A stretch of DNA of 64,000 nucleotides from an uncultured Desulfobacter sp. (lineage in GTDB: Bacteria; Desulfobacterota; Desulfobacteria; Desulfobacterales; Desulfobacteraceae). This document shows positions 19,201 through 26,614 of the stretch, piece after piece; position 1 is the first letter of the stretch, and each line of letters opens with the position of its first letter. The position numbers and the translations under genes are program-made. The notes beneath the pieces are model-generated. The model saw nothing but the letters and a program-made list of their open reading frames with translations, made no database searches and was not told the DNA's origin. The stretch covers positions 5,304,001 through 5,368,000 of the forward strand of contig NZ_OY762929.1 of assembly GCF_963666675.1 (NCBI RefSeq), written 5' to 3'.

Positions 19201-19378
19201 AATCCAGGGAAAATTCAGGGAACACCTCCTGCTTGATGTTGAAGGCCATGAAAAGGCCGCCCACAAGGAAAACCGCCATGAGCAAATTGGCGGCCACGGT
19301 GTTGCCGGCCATCCAGGCAAGGGCGCCCCTTTGGGTGTCGCCCGGGGGACCGGAGGGAACCGGGGTGTGTTCAGGCAT
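16259..19378 (-). CDS. RND-family efflux pump inner-membrane subunit (AcrB/HAE1-like)
   Basis: A 1039-residue proton-driven pump with twelve expected membrane helices and two large periplasmic loops. The helix-4 proton-relay pair is present in GIVVDDAVVVGENI. The helix-10 segment reads GVVVNDSLVLIDFANR, with Asn-Asp where AcrB has Lys-Asn, as in many HAE1 relatives. The protein is a normal full-length pump. The start overlaps the adaptor gene stop by one base. With the adaptor and the TolC-like protein it would form a tripartite drug or solvent exporter; substrate unknown. Confidence 0.93.
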   Translation of the reverse strand: MPEHTPVPSGPPGDTQRGALAWMAGNTVAANLLMAVFLVGGLFMAFNIKQEVFPEFSLDSVSISVAYPGASPEEVESGIILAVEEAVRDIEGIDEINSKALEGRASVTIEALDGADVTRLWQEIKSEVDRIDTFPDEAEDPVVTITSRQREVVRLALHGDAPETTMRDLADDIRDRFLSDPEITQVALEGVREREILVEISTNTLRRYGMTLSDVADAVSTASVELGGGAIKSGAGDILLRIKSRKDYARQYAKLPIITREDGSQLVLSDIAKVSESFEDSDEWASFNGRRAVTIAVYRVGKQTPTQVADATKKMLKRINADLPEGVQVSIVRDMSKIFAQRADLLLRNAYMGLGLVFLCLALFLEIRLAFWVSLGIPISFLGSFIFLSATDFTINMISMFAFIVTLGIVVDDAVVVGENIYHCRRQGMKFLDASIQGAKSIAVPVFFSVVTNMVTFMPIMFIPGIMGKIFKTMPLVVVAVFGVSLIESLFILPAHLSHANRPLFFPLNILEAWQARFSEKFEVFIKSVYGRILSMLLAWRYTVFALGVALLLITFGYVKSGKMGMVLFPKVESDYAFCEIYLPYGTPETKVRQMEMRLVATAQKTVDENGARELSTGIFSQVSENNIRVRIYLTPPEVRPISTSDVTRIWREKTGRVAGVETISFESNRGGPGAGKALTIALSHRDTDVLNRAGEDLAQQLDEYPIVSDIDDGSAQGKRQFDIVLTPAGQRMGLTSATIARKIRNAYQGIEAVKNQRGRNEVTVRVRIAEAERISETAFENYVLHAPNGEIMLRDAIKIIKGRAYTEISRSNGRREIEVSANVTPQSQSENIIRDMKEDILPSLVKHYPGLSYEFKGRQADIKESVGALVRGLALALFCVFALLAIPFKSYFQPLIIMLCIPFGIIGAVAGHIIMGYSLSVMSLFGVVAMAGVVVNDSLVLIDFANRLVRGGMPVAAAVRAAGIQRFRPILLTTLTTCGGLAPIITETSRQAKFLIPMAISLGFGILFATLITLGLVPCLYLILEDIKGLFSKEESAL

Positions 19379-20562
19379 TATCGGCTCTCCCGGGAAGCGA
19401 GGGTCAAGGCCATGCCCGACACCGGCGTGGGAAGATCTGACGAAATCACAAGGTCTCCCGGGGAGAGCCCGGATTGAACGAACACCCGGTCATTTTCAAT
19501 CCACACCGGGGCCACCTTGCGGATCTCCAGGCGTCCGTCATTGTATATCCATAATGTGGAATCCTCCCGCACCAGGGTCCGGGGCAGGGAAAACACATTG
19601 TCGAAGGCCTGGCCTTCAATGATTGCTTCCACATGATCATCCAGCAGCATGGCCGGACGACCTTTGGCAGGTCCGAGCCCCAGGGGATCATCCACCTGGA
19701 TAATCACGCCTGCCATGCGGCTTTGCTCGGTAACGGCACCGGTGGTCCGCACCACACGCCCCTCCCACTCCCGGCCCGCATAAAGGGAACGAATCCGGGC
19801 CGGACTGCCATGGGTTTCATGGACCTGTATCCGGTCCAGACGGTCCAGGGGCACCTGGACTTCCACCTGGTAGCAGGCCACGGCCACCAGGGTGGCAAGG
19901 GTTCCCTGGGCCGGGGTCATGGCGCCCCTATCCACCGCTTTGGACAACACCAGGGCATCAAAGGGGGCCGTTATTCTGGTTCGCGCCAGATCCAGGCGTG
20001 CGGATTCAAGATCGCTTTGGGCGCTTGCCACGGCGGCCCGGGCCTGTTCAAGTTGGGGTTTTCTGAGCACAAGTCCTGTCTCCGGTATCTCATTGGCGGA
20101 CATTGTCGTCATGAGCCTAAGCTCTTCCTTTGCAATCTGCTGCTGGCCCTTTTCAATTTCAAAATCAGCCTGGGCCTGGGCCAAAGCGCTTTGGGCTTTG
20201 TTCACGGCAAGTGTATAGTCCGCCGGATCAATCCGAACCATGGTCCGGCCCTCACGGATCAATCCCCCCTGGACAAATTCCGGGGCCACTTGAATCACCG
20301 TGCCGGCCACCTGGGATTTAATCTCCACCTCACGGTCCGGCCGGACCGTGCCCATGGCCCGGATCTGTGCGACGACCCGGTCGGGATTCACTTTTATGAT
20401 ATCCACCACCGGCGCGGTTTTTTCAGCAGGTTTTCGCGTCACCTTCACGGACTTTGATTTGTAATACCAAAACCCGGCGATGCCCAGGGCGATCAAACAT
20501 ACAGGCAGAATAATTTTTAAAAGGGTCCCCCCCAGGGAGGATCGGGACGCAGTCTGGTTCAT
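19378..20562 (-). CDS. RND efflux periplasmic adaptor (membrane fusion protein)
   Basis: A 394-residue HlyD/AcrA-family adaptor. A single membrane anchor lies at residues ~12-30 (IILPVCLIALGIAGFWYY). Then come a split lipoyl domain (GTVRPDREVEIKSQVAGTV and ARTRITAPFDALV), a coiled-coil hairpin rich in Ala, Gln and Glu in between, and a beta-barrel domain. It links the pump to the outer-membrane channel. The TolC-like gene ends only three bases upstream of it, and its own stop overlaps the pump start, so the genes are translationally coupled. Confidence 0.92.
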   Translation of the reverse strand: MNQTASRSSLGGTLLKIILPVCLIALGIAGFWYYKSKSVKVTRKPAEKTAPVVDIIKVNPDRVVAQIRAMGTVRPDREVEIKSQVAGTVIQVAPEFVQGGLIREGRTMVRIDPADYTLAVNKAQSALAQAQADFEIEKGQQQIAKEELRLMTTMSANEIPETGLVLRKPQLEQARAAVASAQSDLESARLDLARTRITAPFDALVLSKAVDRGAMTPAQGTLATLVAVACYQVEVQVPLDRLDRIQVHETHGSPARIRSLYAGREWEGRVVRTTGAVTEQSRMAGVIIQVDDPLGLGPAKGRPAMLLDDHVEAIIEGQAFDNVFSLPRTLVREDSTLWIYNDGRLEIRKVAPVWIENDRVFVQSGLSPGDLVISSDLPTPVSGMALTLASRESR

Positions 20563-20565
20563 AAA

Positions 20566-22017
20566 TCACTTGGCTCCGGTATTATTGGCTTGTGCCGGGG
20601 CGGCGTTAAAGAAAAACGTTGGCCGGCCTGTTACGTTATACAATGCGATGCGCGCTTTGACATAGGTGGCCCGCTCGCTGACCAGTTGGCGTTCCAGGCT
20701 CTCCATGGAGGCCCAGGCCGAAAGATAGTTCAAATAACTGCTCTGACCGTTCAAATACTGGACCCGGGCATCCTGCAGGGTCACTTTGACGGCCGCAAGC
20801 TGCTGTTCCAAAAGATCAATATAGGCGTTCTGACGGTCAATGGCCACCAGGGCGTCTTCCACCTCGCAAATGGCGCCGGCGACGATTTTGGCATAGGTAT
20901 TCACCGCTTCACGGACCACGGCCCGGGTGCGCTCGATTTCGGCTTTACGATCCCCGCCGTCAAGCAAGGGGCCGGCCAGGGCCGCACCCAGGGAGAACAC
21001 CCAATTTTGAAACAGCAGATCCAGGGTGCCGCTGGAAAATGCCGCCGAGGCGGAGAGGGTCAATTCCGGAAACAGGTCAGCTTTGGCCGATGCCACATCC
21101 AGGGCAGCGGCATCAAGCCGCATCCGGGCGGCCCGGATATCGGCCCTGTTTTCGAGCAGGTCAGCAGGGATGCCGGGCTGGGGCCCCAGAAAGGTCTGGG
21201 GCAGATCAGCGGAGGACACCCTCACAGGGGTTCCGGGTGTCCGGCCCAAAGAGAGGCCCAGGGCATGGATCTGTTGCTTTTCCTCTTTTTCAAGCAAGGG
21301 CATGGCAGAAAGCACCTGGGCCAGGGCCTGTCGCTGCTGGGACACATCCAGGGCCGTGGCCACGCCGTTAATATAGCGCAATTCCTGGAGTTTCAGCGTC
21401 ATTCGGTTGGCCTTTATCTGCCGATTAAGCACCTGGATGCGGGTTCGTACAGACACAATATCCACCCAGGTATCTGCAATTTCCGTGGACAGGGTCAATG
21501 CCCCGTCCGCCAGATCCTGAACGGCGGCCAGGTATTCCAGTTCCCTTGCACTGATATCGGCACGGTTTTTCCCCCACAGGTCCAGGGTATAGCCGGCATT
21601 CAGGTCAGCAGAATAGCTGTAACTATTATCCGAAACCCTTGATTGACCGGACGTTTTAGACTGGGAATATTTTTTTTTACCACCAAGGGCGTAATCAAGG
21701 GTGGGGCCAAGATTTGATCGTTCGCTTTTCACTTTAGCCAGGGCTTGGTCCACCCTGGCCTTGAGCACCTTTAAATCATGATTGGCCTCAAATCCTGCCT
21801 GAATCAAGTCATTGAGTTCATCAACATCAAAGGCGAGCCACCACCCGCCATCCGGAGTTGCCTCACCGGATTGGGGCGTTGCGGTTTCTGTTTGATGAAC
21901 ATAGGCCTCAGGCATCTCAAGGGACATCTCAGCCACAGGATCAGGGGAGATCAGATTGCAGCCGGCAATAAAAAAAACCGACATCTGTAAAATGGCGATC
22001 AAGGCATAACGCATCAT
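20566..22017 (-). CDS. RND efflux outer-membrane lipoprotein (NodT/TolC family)
   Basis: A 483-residue outer-membrane factor. The N-terminus is a lipoprotein signal with lipobox FIAGC. Two OEP repeats follow (helical coiled-coil segments with ARELEYLAAVQDL and QLVSERATYVKARIALYNV). The C-terminal half carries LLENRADIRAARMRLDAA, highly typical of NodT-type factors. The ATG at 22017 is preferred over an in-frame GTG four codons earlier because neither has a good ribosome-binding site and the signal peptide fits the ATG. First gene of the four-gene efflux operon. A copy of the structured repeat lies about 130 bp upstream. Confidence 0.9.
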   Translation of the reverse strand: MMRYALIAILQMSVFFIAGCNLISPDPVAEMSLEMPEAYVHQTETATPQSGEATPDGGWWLAFDVDELNDLIQAGFEANHDLKVLKARVDQALAKVKSERSNLGPTLDYALGGKKKYSQSKTSGQSRVSDNSYSYSADLNAGYTLDLWGKNRADISARELEYLAAVQDLADGALTLSTEIADTWVDIVSVRTRIQVLNRQIKANRMTLKLQELRYINGVATALDVSQQRQALAQVLSAMPLLEKEEKQQIHALGLSLGRTPGTPVRVSSADLPQTFLGPQPGIPADLLENRADIRAARMRLDAAALDVASAKADLFPELTLSASAAFSSGTLDLLFQNWVFSLGAALAGPLLDGGDRKAEIERTRAVVREAVNTYAKIVAGAICEVEDALVAIDRQNAYIDLLEQQLAAVKVTLQDARVQYLNGQSSYLNYLSAWASMESLERQLVSERATYVKARIALYNVTGRPTFFFNAAPAQANNTGAK

Positions 22018-22144
22018 GTCACAACCCACGGTCTATCATTTCAAAATTATTGGCAACCCCAAATATACCATGGCCGTTGTGCCATAGCCAGATCATTTCA
22101 CAGAGACGGCAGGGCAACCGTATTGCAAAATAAGTTTAATCCCC

Positions 22145-22243
22145 TATAACGGCCATGGGCCGAGCCAGGTCTATCATGACCCAGGCTTCGACCCACAACG
22201 AAGAATGAAAGAACTCAATAAGTTATCTAGCTCTTTCATATAA
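22145..22243 (+). repeat. Structured ~95-bp repeat, copy A
   Basis: Runs from TATAACGGCC to CTTTCATATAA. Visible parts are a CGGCC-ATG-GGCCG hairpin, a second stem (GGTC/GACC reinforced by GCC/GGC), a conserved unpaired CACAACGAAG, and a closing stem GAAAGAACT/AGCTCTTTC. It is almost identical to copy C at 24402 (differences at a few positions such as GTCTATC versus GTATATC). In this orientation it is antisense to both flanking genes. Confidence 0.8.
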
Positions 22244-22334
22244 AAAAAAAGCCGGAGAAAAAAAAGGACAAAGACCTTATAACAACATCTCTGCCCCTGC
22301 GATTGTTAACAGATTCCGGGAAAATTATGCGTGC

Positions 22335-23738
22335 TTATTCATCATTTAAAGCGCTGCTGCCGAATGCGTCACAGAAAATGACCAGTTTAGCCAGGCTGAA
22401 GTTATTTGCCAGATCGAACAGATCCTTTCCGTCCGTATCACCGTCTTTATCGGGATCAGGTTCATATCCTTCGAACTCAAAGGCTCCCATATCCCAGTCC
22501 GCCACGCCGTCAAAATCACCATCCTGGGGTCTGGCAACACCTTCTATATCATAAGAATATGTAGAGAAACTTCTTCCGGCATCAATACAAGGAGAGCCTT
22601 CAGTAAGATGAAAATCAGTGGCTCCTGCAAATCCCGGATCTATGTTTATATTATTTGCCACAGGCGTCCAGCCACCCTGGATATCGTTCCAGTCCACTTT
22701 AAGATACGTTGTGTTACTAACCGAGTATACCAGTTGATTTGGTGTGTTCCCCCATAAGATGCTGTTTTGAATATCGGCCGGATTTATCAAATAGCTGAAC
22801 GAGTGGAAACCACCGCCGTCAATGGATGCCGAATTTTGATAAAAAGTACAATTCCTTATCCTGGGATAAAAAATGTAACTGTGAATCGCACCACCTGCCT
22901 GGGCGGAATTATTGTAGAAAACAGAGTTGATTATATACGCCAAGGCATCGGTGGTCTGATTGATCCAATTTCCATTTAAGGCGCCACCATAGGACTCGGC
23001 TGTATTGCCGGTGAATTTGGACTGGCTTATATTCGGAGAACTATATACGGCGTAAATAGCCCCACCGTCTTTGGCATGGTTATTTGTAAACTCACAATTA
23101 ACTATTCTTAAATCAGCGCCACCATCATCTAAGGTACCGCCATCATATATGGCACCACCCGAGCTAGTCGCAGTATTGCTGATGAATTTACAATTCCTAA
23201 GGAGAGGCGACATATAATACTCGCCATTTATTGAATTACAGGATACCGGTGTTTTTTTTCTAGTATACAGGCCGCCGCCAAATGATGCGAACCCATTTCT
23301 AATAACAAATCCGTCAAGCAGGAAATACCTGACACCCGCCTTTATACATTGATATGCGTTATTTCCGTCTATAATGGTCGGATAAGCCTCCCAGTCCCTA
23401 TCGGCAAATGCCGGATTGGCAGTATTCGGGAATCCGCCATAAATACTGGCTACTTTATCAATGGTAATGGTATCTGATAAACTATAGGTTCCTGCTTTGA
23501 CATAAATGCTGTTATATGGGGAATAGCATTGCATCCACATTGAATTTGCCTTGTCTATGGCTTCCTGAATGGTCTTAACAGCTTCGGCCCAGCTTTCTCC
23601 CGTCCCGCTTGATGTAACGGATGCATCCACATACAGTTTTTTAAAAACAGAGCCAAATGCTTGATCGGATATACCCAAAAATAAAACGACAAATAAAAAC
23701 AACGACAATAACATTGATTTCCCATTTTCCCTTTTCAT
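22335..23738 (-). CDS. Secreted right-handed beta-helix protein with dockerin-like tail
   Basis: A 467-residue exported protein with a signal peptide (residues ~1-29, cleavage near QAFGS). The body is a parallel beta-helix: it opens with YVDASVTSSGTGESWAEA, the usual start of such proteins, and contains repeated GGAI/GGAL rungs (TSSGGAIYDGG, HAKDGGAIYAV, YGGALNG, AGGAIHSY). The end of the helix has DWDMGAFEFEG. The last 40 residues hold DPDKDGDTDGKDL and FCDAFG, the dockerin-like tag also seen on the proteins at 3996 and 6225. GGGAGGGG precedes the ATG. Function unknown; such proteins bind or cleave polysaccharide, but no catalytic residues can be assigned. Confidence 0.8.
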   Translation of the reverse strand: MKRENGKSMLLSLFLFVVLFLGISDQAFGSVFKKLYVDASVTSSGTGESWAEAVKTIQEAIDKANSMWMQCYSPYNSIYVKAGTYSLSDTITIDKVASIYGGFPNTANPAFADRDWEAYPTIIDGNNAYQCIKAGVRYFLLDGFVIRNGFASFGGGLYTRKKTPVSCNSINGEYYMSPLLRNCKFISNTATSSGGAIYDGGTLDDGGADLRIVNCEFTNNHAKDGGAIYAVYSSPNISQSKFTGNTAESYGGALNGNWINQTTDALAYIINSVFYNNSAQAGGAIHSYIFYPRIRNCTFYQNSASIDGGGFHSFSYLINPADIQNSILWGNTPNQLVYSVSNTTYLKVDWNDIQGGWTPVANNINIDPGFAGATDFHLTEGSPCIDAGRSFSTYSYDIEGVARPQDGDFDGVADWDMGAFEFEGYEPDPDKDGDTDGKDLFDLANNFSLAKLVIFCDAFGSSALNDE

Positions 23739-23800
23739 GGTCCCCTCCCTTTTTAATAATTTAGTACTTGATGACAGTTAATCATGAAAAATATTACATA

Positions 23801-23942
23801 GTGTCTGAACGAAAACCTGAGAATTTTATCGAGGACAAGGCAGGGGCATATTTTAACCTTTCGGAATACATGAAGTATTTCGAAGATTAAAATTTGCAGC
23901 TAGCGAAGTAATCGACAAAATTTACGGTTTTCGGTCGGGCAC
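23801..23942. repeat. Long-hairpin (MITE-like) element 1
   Basis: A 142-bp element whose two halves are imperfect inverted repeats throughout. The ends are GTGTCTGAACGAAAACC and GGTTTTCGGTCGGGCAC, and the centre is CTTTCGGAATAC-ATGAA-GTATTTCGAA. The whole can fold into one stem of about 60 pairs. It contains no gene. It may be a non-autonomous transposon or a hairpin repeat; no target-site duplication is obvious. Confidence 0.65.
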
Positions 23943-24162
23943 AACCTAACGGATGAAGCGCTCTCTTTTTGTACTTTCAGATATCTCAACACATTAATAT
24001 CCAGCAAAAAACATACCTTTAAACGATCTCTGAAAAGCCCTACCGGGGAGGAATTAACGAGTTTTTAAGAACTTTTTTTCTGTGAAAAAAATGTTAAGAA
24101 TATGGTAATATTTTTCACTGCACGGCAGGGGTGGGAGCGGGAATCAAACTCGATCCTCCCGA
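23943..24162. other. Intergenic, no gene recognised
   Basis: Between the long hairpin and the methyltransferase remnant, about 220 bp contain no supported gene. The only feature seen is AT-rich sequence with A and T runs near 24060-24110. Confidence 0.4.
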
Positions 24163-24309
24163 TTACTTTGTTGCAATTACAATATGGCTTTCCATAGGGG
24201 CCGCCAATCCGTAATCGTCAATATAAACCTGCAAAGATGGACAACGGTCAAGGGATCGCCATACGCTGATTGCAATCCGGCCATTGAGATTCTTCAACCA
24301 ACTTCATTA
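24163..24309 (-). pseudogene. Remnant of a SAM-dependent methyltransferase
   Basis: On the minus strand the frame ending at 24163-24165 reads LNGRIAISVWRSLDRCP, matching the GGR.A.SVWR strand of class I methyltransferases, followed by VYIDDYGLAAPMESHIVIATK, a typical C-terminal ending of the same family. About 100 residues that normally separate these parts are missing, and the N-terminal domain ends at a stop codon next to the boundary of repeat copy B. So the gene has lost its 5' part at the repeat edge and has an internal deletion. The family assignment is by eye. Confidence 0.45.
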
Positions 24310-24314
24310 TCCTT

Positions 24315-24406
24315 ACTAACGGCCATGGCCGACCTGGTCTTTCACCGAGGTTAGGCCACAACTAAACATGAAAGTAATTTAGCAACTTATTGTTACTTTC
24401 ATATAA
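24315..24406 (+). repeat. Structured ~95-bp repeat, copy B
   Basis: Runs from TACTAACGGCC to CTTTCATATAA. The first hairpin is CGGC-CATG-GCCG, and the final stem is a perfect ATGAAAGTAA/TTACTTTCAT. It abuts and shares its last TATAA with copy C, so the two are tandem. Primary sequence in the last stem differs from A and C while pairing is kept. Confidence 0.75.
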
Positions 24407-24500
24407 CGGCCATGGGCCGAGCCAGGTATATCATGACCCAGGCTTCGACCCACAACGAAGAATGAAAGAACTCAATAAGTTACCTAGCTCTTTCATATAA
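24402..24500 (+). repeat. Structured ~95-bp repeat, copy C
   Basis: Runs from TATAACGGCC to CTTTCATATAA and is followed by a run of A. Nearly identical to copy A at 22145, 2.2 kb away, and tandem with copy B. All copies begin with TAACGGCC and end just before TATAA. Confidence 0.8.
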
Positions 24501-24766
24501 AAAAAATCAACACATGGAAGTATTACAAAATATCCAGATACAGAGTGTTATCACCATTCAGAATGCTTTGCAAAAATTTTATCTGCTAAAACTTGTCATA
24601 AGAATAAAGGAATGCAGATCACAACATAATGGGCAAAAACCTTGGAAAAATATATTGATATGAAAAAATCTTGTATTCAAGGGTTTGCCTATGGTACCAG
24701 TTGTGCAAAAGTCCGGTGTGAGAACCAATTAAACCGATTCGCGGCTTTTCAAAGCAGGTATAATAT
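24501..24766. other. Intergenic, AT-rich
   Basis: No supported gene. A 49-codon frame at 24514-24663 has no ribosome-binding site and no recognisable family. TATAAT at 24759-24764 lies immediately before the ATG of the phosphatase-like gene and is too close to act as its -10 unless translation starts a few codons later. Confidence 0.4.
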
Positions 24767-25225
24767 ATGAAAATGATGAATGACATTTTGAACTTTCTTC
24801 CCATTACGGATTCTCTTTCTACATCAGGCCAACCGACGGAAGCTCAGCTTTCTGCGTTAGCTGAAGAGGGATATGAATTAATAATTAACCTGGCCCTTCA
24901 TGATGATCCACGATACGCCTTAAAGGATGAGACATCATATGTTAAATCGCTTGGGATAGAATATATCCACATTCCTGTGCAGTTTGATAAGCCATTAAAA
25001 AGTGATTTGGAATCATTTTTCAATGCGGTTGCTTCCAATAAAAATAAGAAGATCCATATACATTGCGCTGTTAATATGCGGGTAACCGCTTTTTTAGGAC
25101 TGTATTTCTTGATTCGAGAAGGCAAATCAAAAGAGGATGCCTTTAAACCAATGTGGCAAATATGGAAGCCTGATTCTGTTTGGTCTTCATTCATTGATTC
25201 AATGATGGTAGAGTTTTCCAATTAA
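24767..25225 (+). CDS. Protein tyrosine phosphatase-like protein
   Basis: A 152-residue cytoplasmic protein with a dual-specificity/DUF442-like phosphatase fold. SGQPTEAQLSALAEEGYELI is the family's usual opening, and the P-loop is HCAVNMRV with C100 and R105. The Cys-x4-Arg spacing differs by one from the classical Cys-x5-Arg loop but is common in this subgroup. Substrate unknown. The ATG at 24767 is followed by two more in-frame ATGs within four codons, and no strong ribosome-binding site separates them. It stands alone, convergent with the AraC-type regulator. Confidence 0.72.
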   Translation: MKMMNDILNFLPITDSLSTSGQPTEAQLSALAEEGYELIINLALHDDPRYALKDETSYVKSLGIEYIHIPVQFDKPLKSDLESFFNAVASNKNKKIHIHCAVNMRVTAFLGLYFLIREGKSKEDAFKPMWQIWKPDSVWSSFIDSMMVEFSN

Positions 25226-25290
25226 CCCCTGGCACAGTGGGAGATAAAAAATATCCGAAACAGGCCATGAACGAATGTGGTCCAGCCAAA

Positions 25291-26313
25291 TCAGGTCCGA
25301 TTTGATCTATAGATCATGGATTTACGATATTCTGAAGGCCGTATGCCGTATGCTTTGAGAAATGAAGCCGCAAAATGGCTTGAACTGCAGAATCCTGATT
25401 CATAAGCGATCCTTGTCAAATCGTCCGGATTTTCTTCGATCCGCATCCGGGCGTAAGAGAGGCGTTCTTTTCTCAGATATTCAAACACCGTACACCCAAA
25501 AACCTTCCTGAATCCTTTATTCAGCTGGGTGTGGCTCATCCCTGCCTGCCGGGCCAGTTCCCTGAGTGAGGGCGGGTATGACAGCTTTTTGATCAGCAGA
25601 TCCCGGGCCCGGAAAATACGGTCCCTGTCCCCGGGACTTGAAAGAGGAGGGCTTTCAGGAAAACAATCGGGTTGAACTACCTGTTCCAATCTCAGGGCAA
25701 TCAGTTCAAGCGCCTTGCTTTCCATATAGATTCTTCCGACCCTGCCTTTGTGAGGGTTGTTCAGGATTTGGTATATCGTAATTTTCATCTGGGATGTCAT
25801 GATGTGGGCTCTATAAAAATGGTAGCTCTTAAATGTATTTTCCAAGGAATCAGCAAATTCGGCTCCCCGGAGATGGGACGGACTGAACAACTCCATTAAA
25901 AAGTCAGGCGCCACATGGATGGCAACTGAAATCACTTCCTGCCGCCCCTTAATTTTGCGTTCTGCAACACGGTCGTCAAAAAAACCGGCATATGACCGGC
26001 CCGGTGATACAGAGACTTGACTTACAGGACAAAGGCCGCAAGGCAAAAGACTATTTCCTTTGATACAAAAAACGAAAGAGAAAAAAGGATTTTTTAACGT
26101 AAACCGGGCCGTATAATCTTCGTCAAATTGACAGCGACAGATCCCTATTCCCAGCCCCTCACATATCGAAAAAGAAGAAAAACTCCCCCTTCCCTTTTGT
26201 TCGGGTAATGGGCGGATAATCTCATTTGAATTGATCAGCGCATTTTCAGATGCCAGGGGCTTAAAATCTACAAAGTCACCTTGATTATTTTTGATCAAAA
26301 CATCAGAGAGCAT
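25291..26313 (-). CDS. AraC-family transcriptional regulator (PchR-like)
   Basis: A 340-residue regulator. Residues ~235-335 form the AraC double helix-turn-helix (LRELARQAGMSHTQLNKGFR and ITRIAYESGFCSSSHFAASF-like second motif, ending GIRPSEYR). The N-terminal part resembles PchR-type sensors that respond to siderophores or metal complexes. AAGGAAG precedes the ATG. It is divergent from a methyltransferase-TonB receptor-ZinT cluster, which it probably controls through the direct repeats at 26466-26498. The inducer is unknown. Confidence 0.88.
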   Translation of the reverse strand: MLSDVLIKNNQGDFVDFKPLASENALINSNEIIRPLPEQKGRGSFSSFSICEGLGIGICRCQFDEDYTARFTLKNPFFSFVFCIKGNSLLPCGLCPVSQVSVSPGRSYAGFFDDRVAERKIKGRQEVISVAIHVAPDFLMELFSPSHLRGAEFADSLENTFKSYHFYRAHIMTSQMKITIYQILNNPHKGRVGRIYMESKALELIALRLEQVVQPDCFPESPPLSSPGDRDRIFRARDLLIKKLSYPPSLRELARQAGMSHTQLNKGFRKVFGCTVFEYLRKERLSYARMRIEENPDDLTRIAYESGFCSSSHFAASFLKAYGIRPSEYRKSMIYRSNRT

Positions 26314-26465
26314 TCACTTCTTCCTTTACGGCTATTTGTGGCCGACCGAAACCCACAAATTTAGCCGATTACTTCGTTGGTTGAAAATTTTAAAAGCACC
26401 ACTCCAACTCGTAAATCATGACTTATATTTTTTTGTCAAGCAAATAAAAACATACGCATCTAAAT

Positions 26466-26498
26466 TTTACGCACATGCTCTTCTCATTTACGCAAATG
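26466..26498 (+). promoter_or_regulatory. Direct repeats spaced 21 bp, candidate AraC-type operator
   Basis: TTTACGCACATG at 26466 and TTTACGCAAATG at 26487 are 21 bp apart, two helical turns, the layout bound by AraC-family dimers. A third TACGCA core lies at 26453. The second repeat also sits in a TCATTT-ACGC-AAATGA palindrome (26484-26499). The region lies between the regulator and the genes it likely controls. Confidence 0.5.
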
Positions 26499-26529
26499 AT
26501 ATTATTTCTGAAAAAAATACAGTTCAATA

Positions 26530-26570
26530 GCCTTGCTTGACAATCACATGAAAGCAAGGCCCCAAGGGCC
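26530..26570 (+). other. Two overlapping, mutually exclusive hairpins in the leader
   Basis: GCCTTGCTT (26530-26538) can pair with AAGCAAGGC (26552-26560). GGCCC (26558-26562) can pair with GGGCC (26566-26570). The two stems share bases 26558-26560, so only one can form at a time. They lie 45-85 bp before the methyltransferase start. Confidence 0.4.
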
Positions 26571-26614
26571 CTGGAATAATAAAGGACAATCTTTATCTGG
26601 AGAATAAAAATATT

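Noticed and set aside
24514..24663. A 49-codon frame after repeat copy C
   Set aside because: No ribosome-binding site, no family resemblance, AT-rich region; not supported as a gene.
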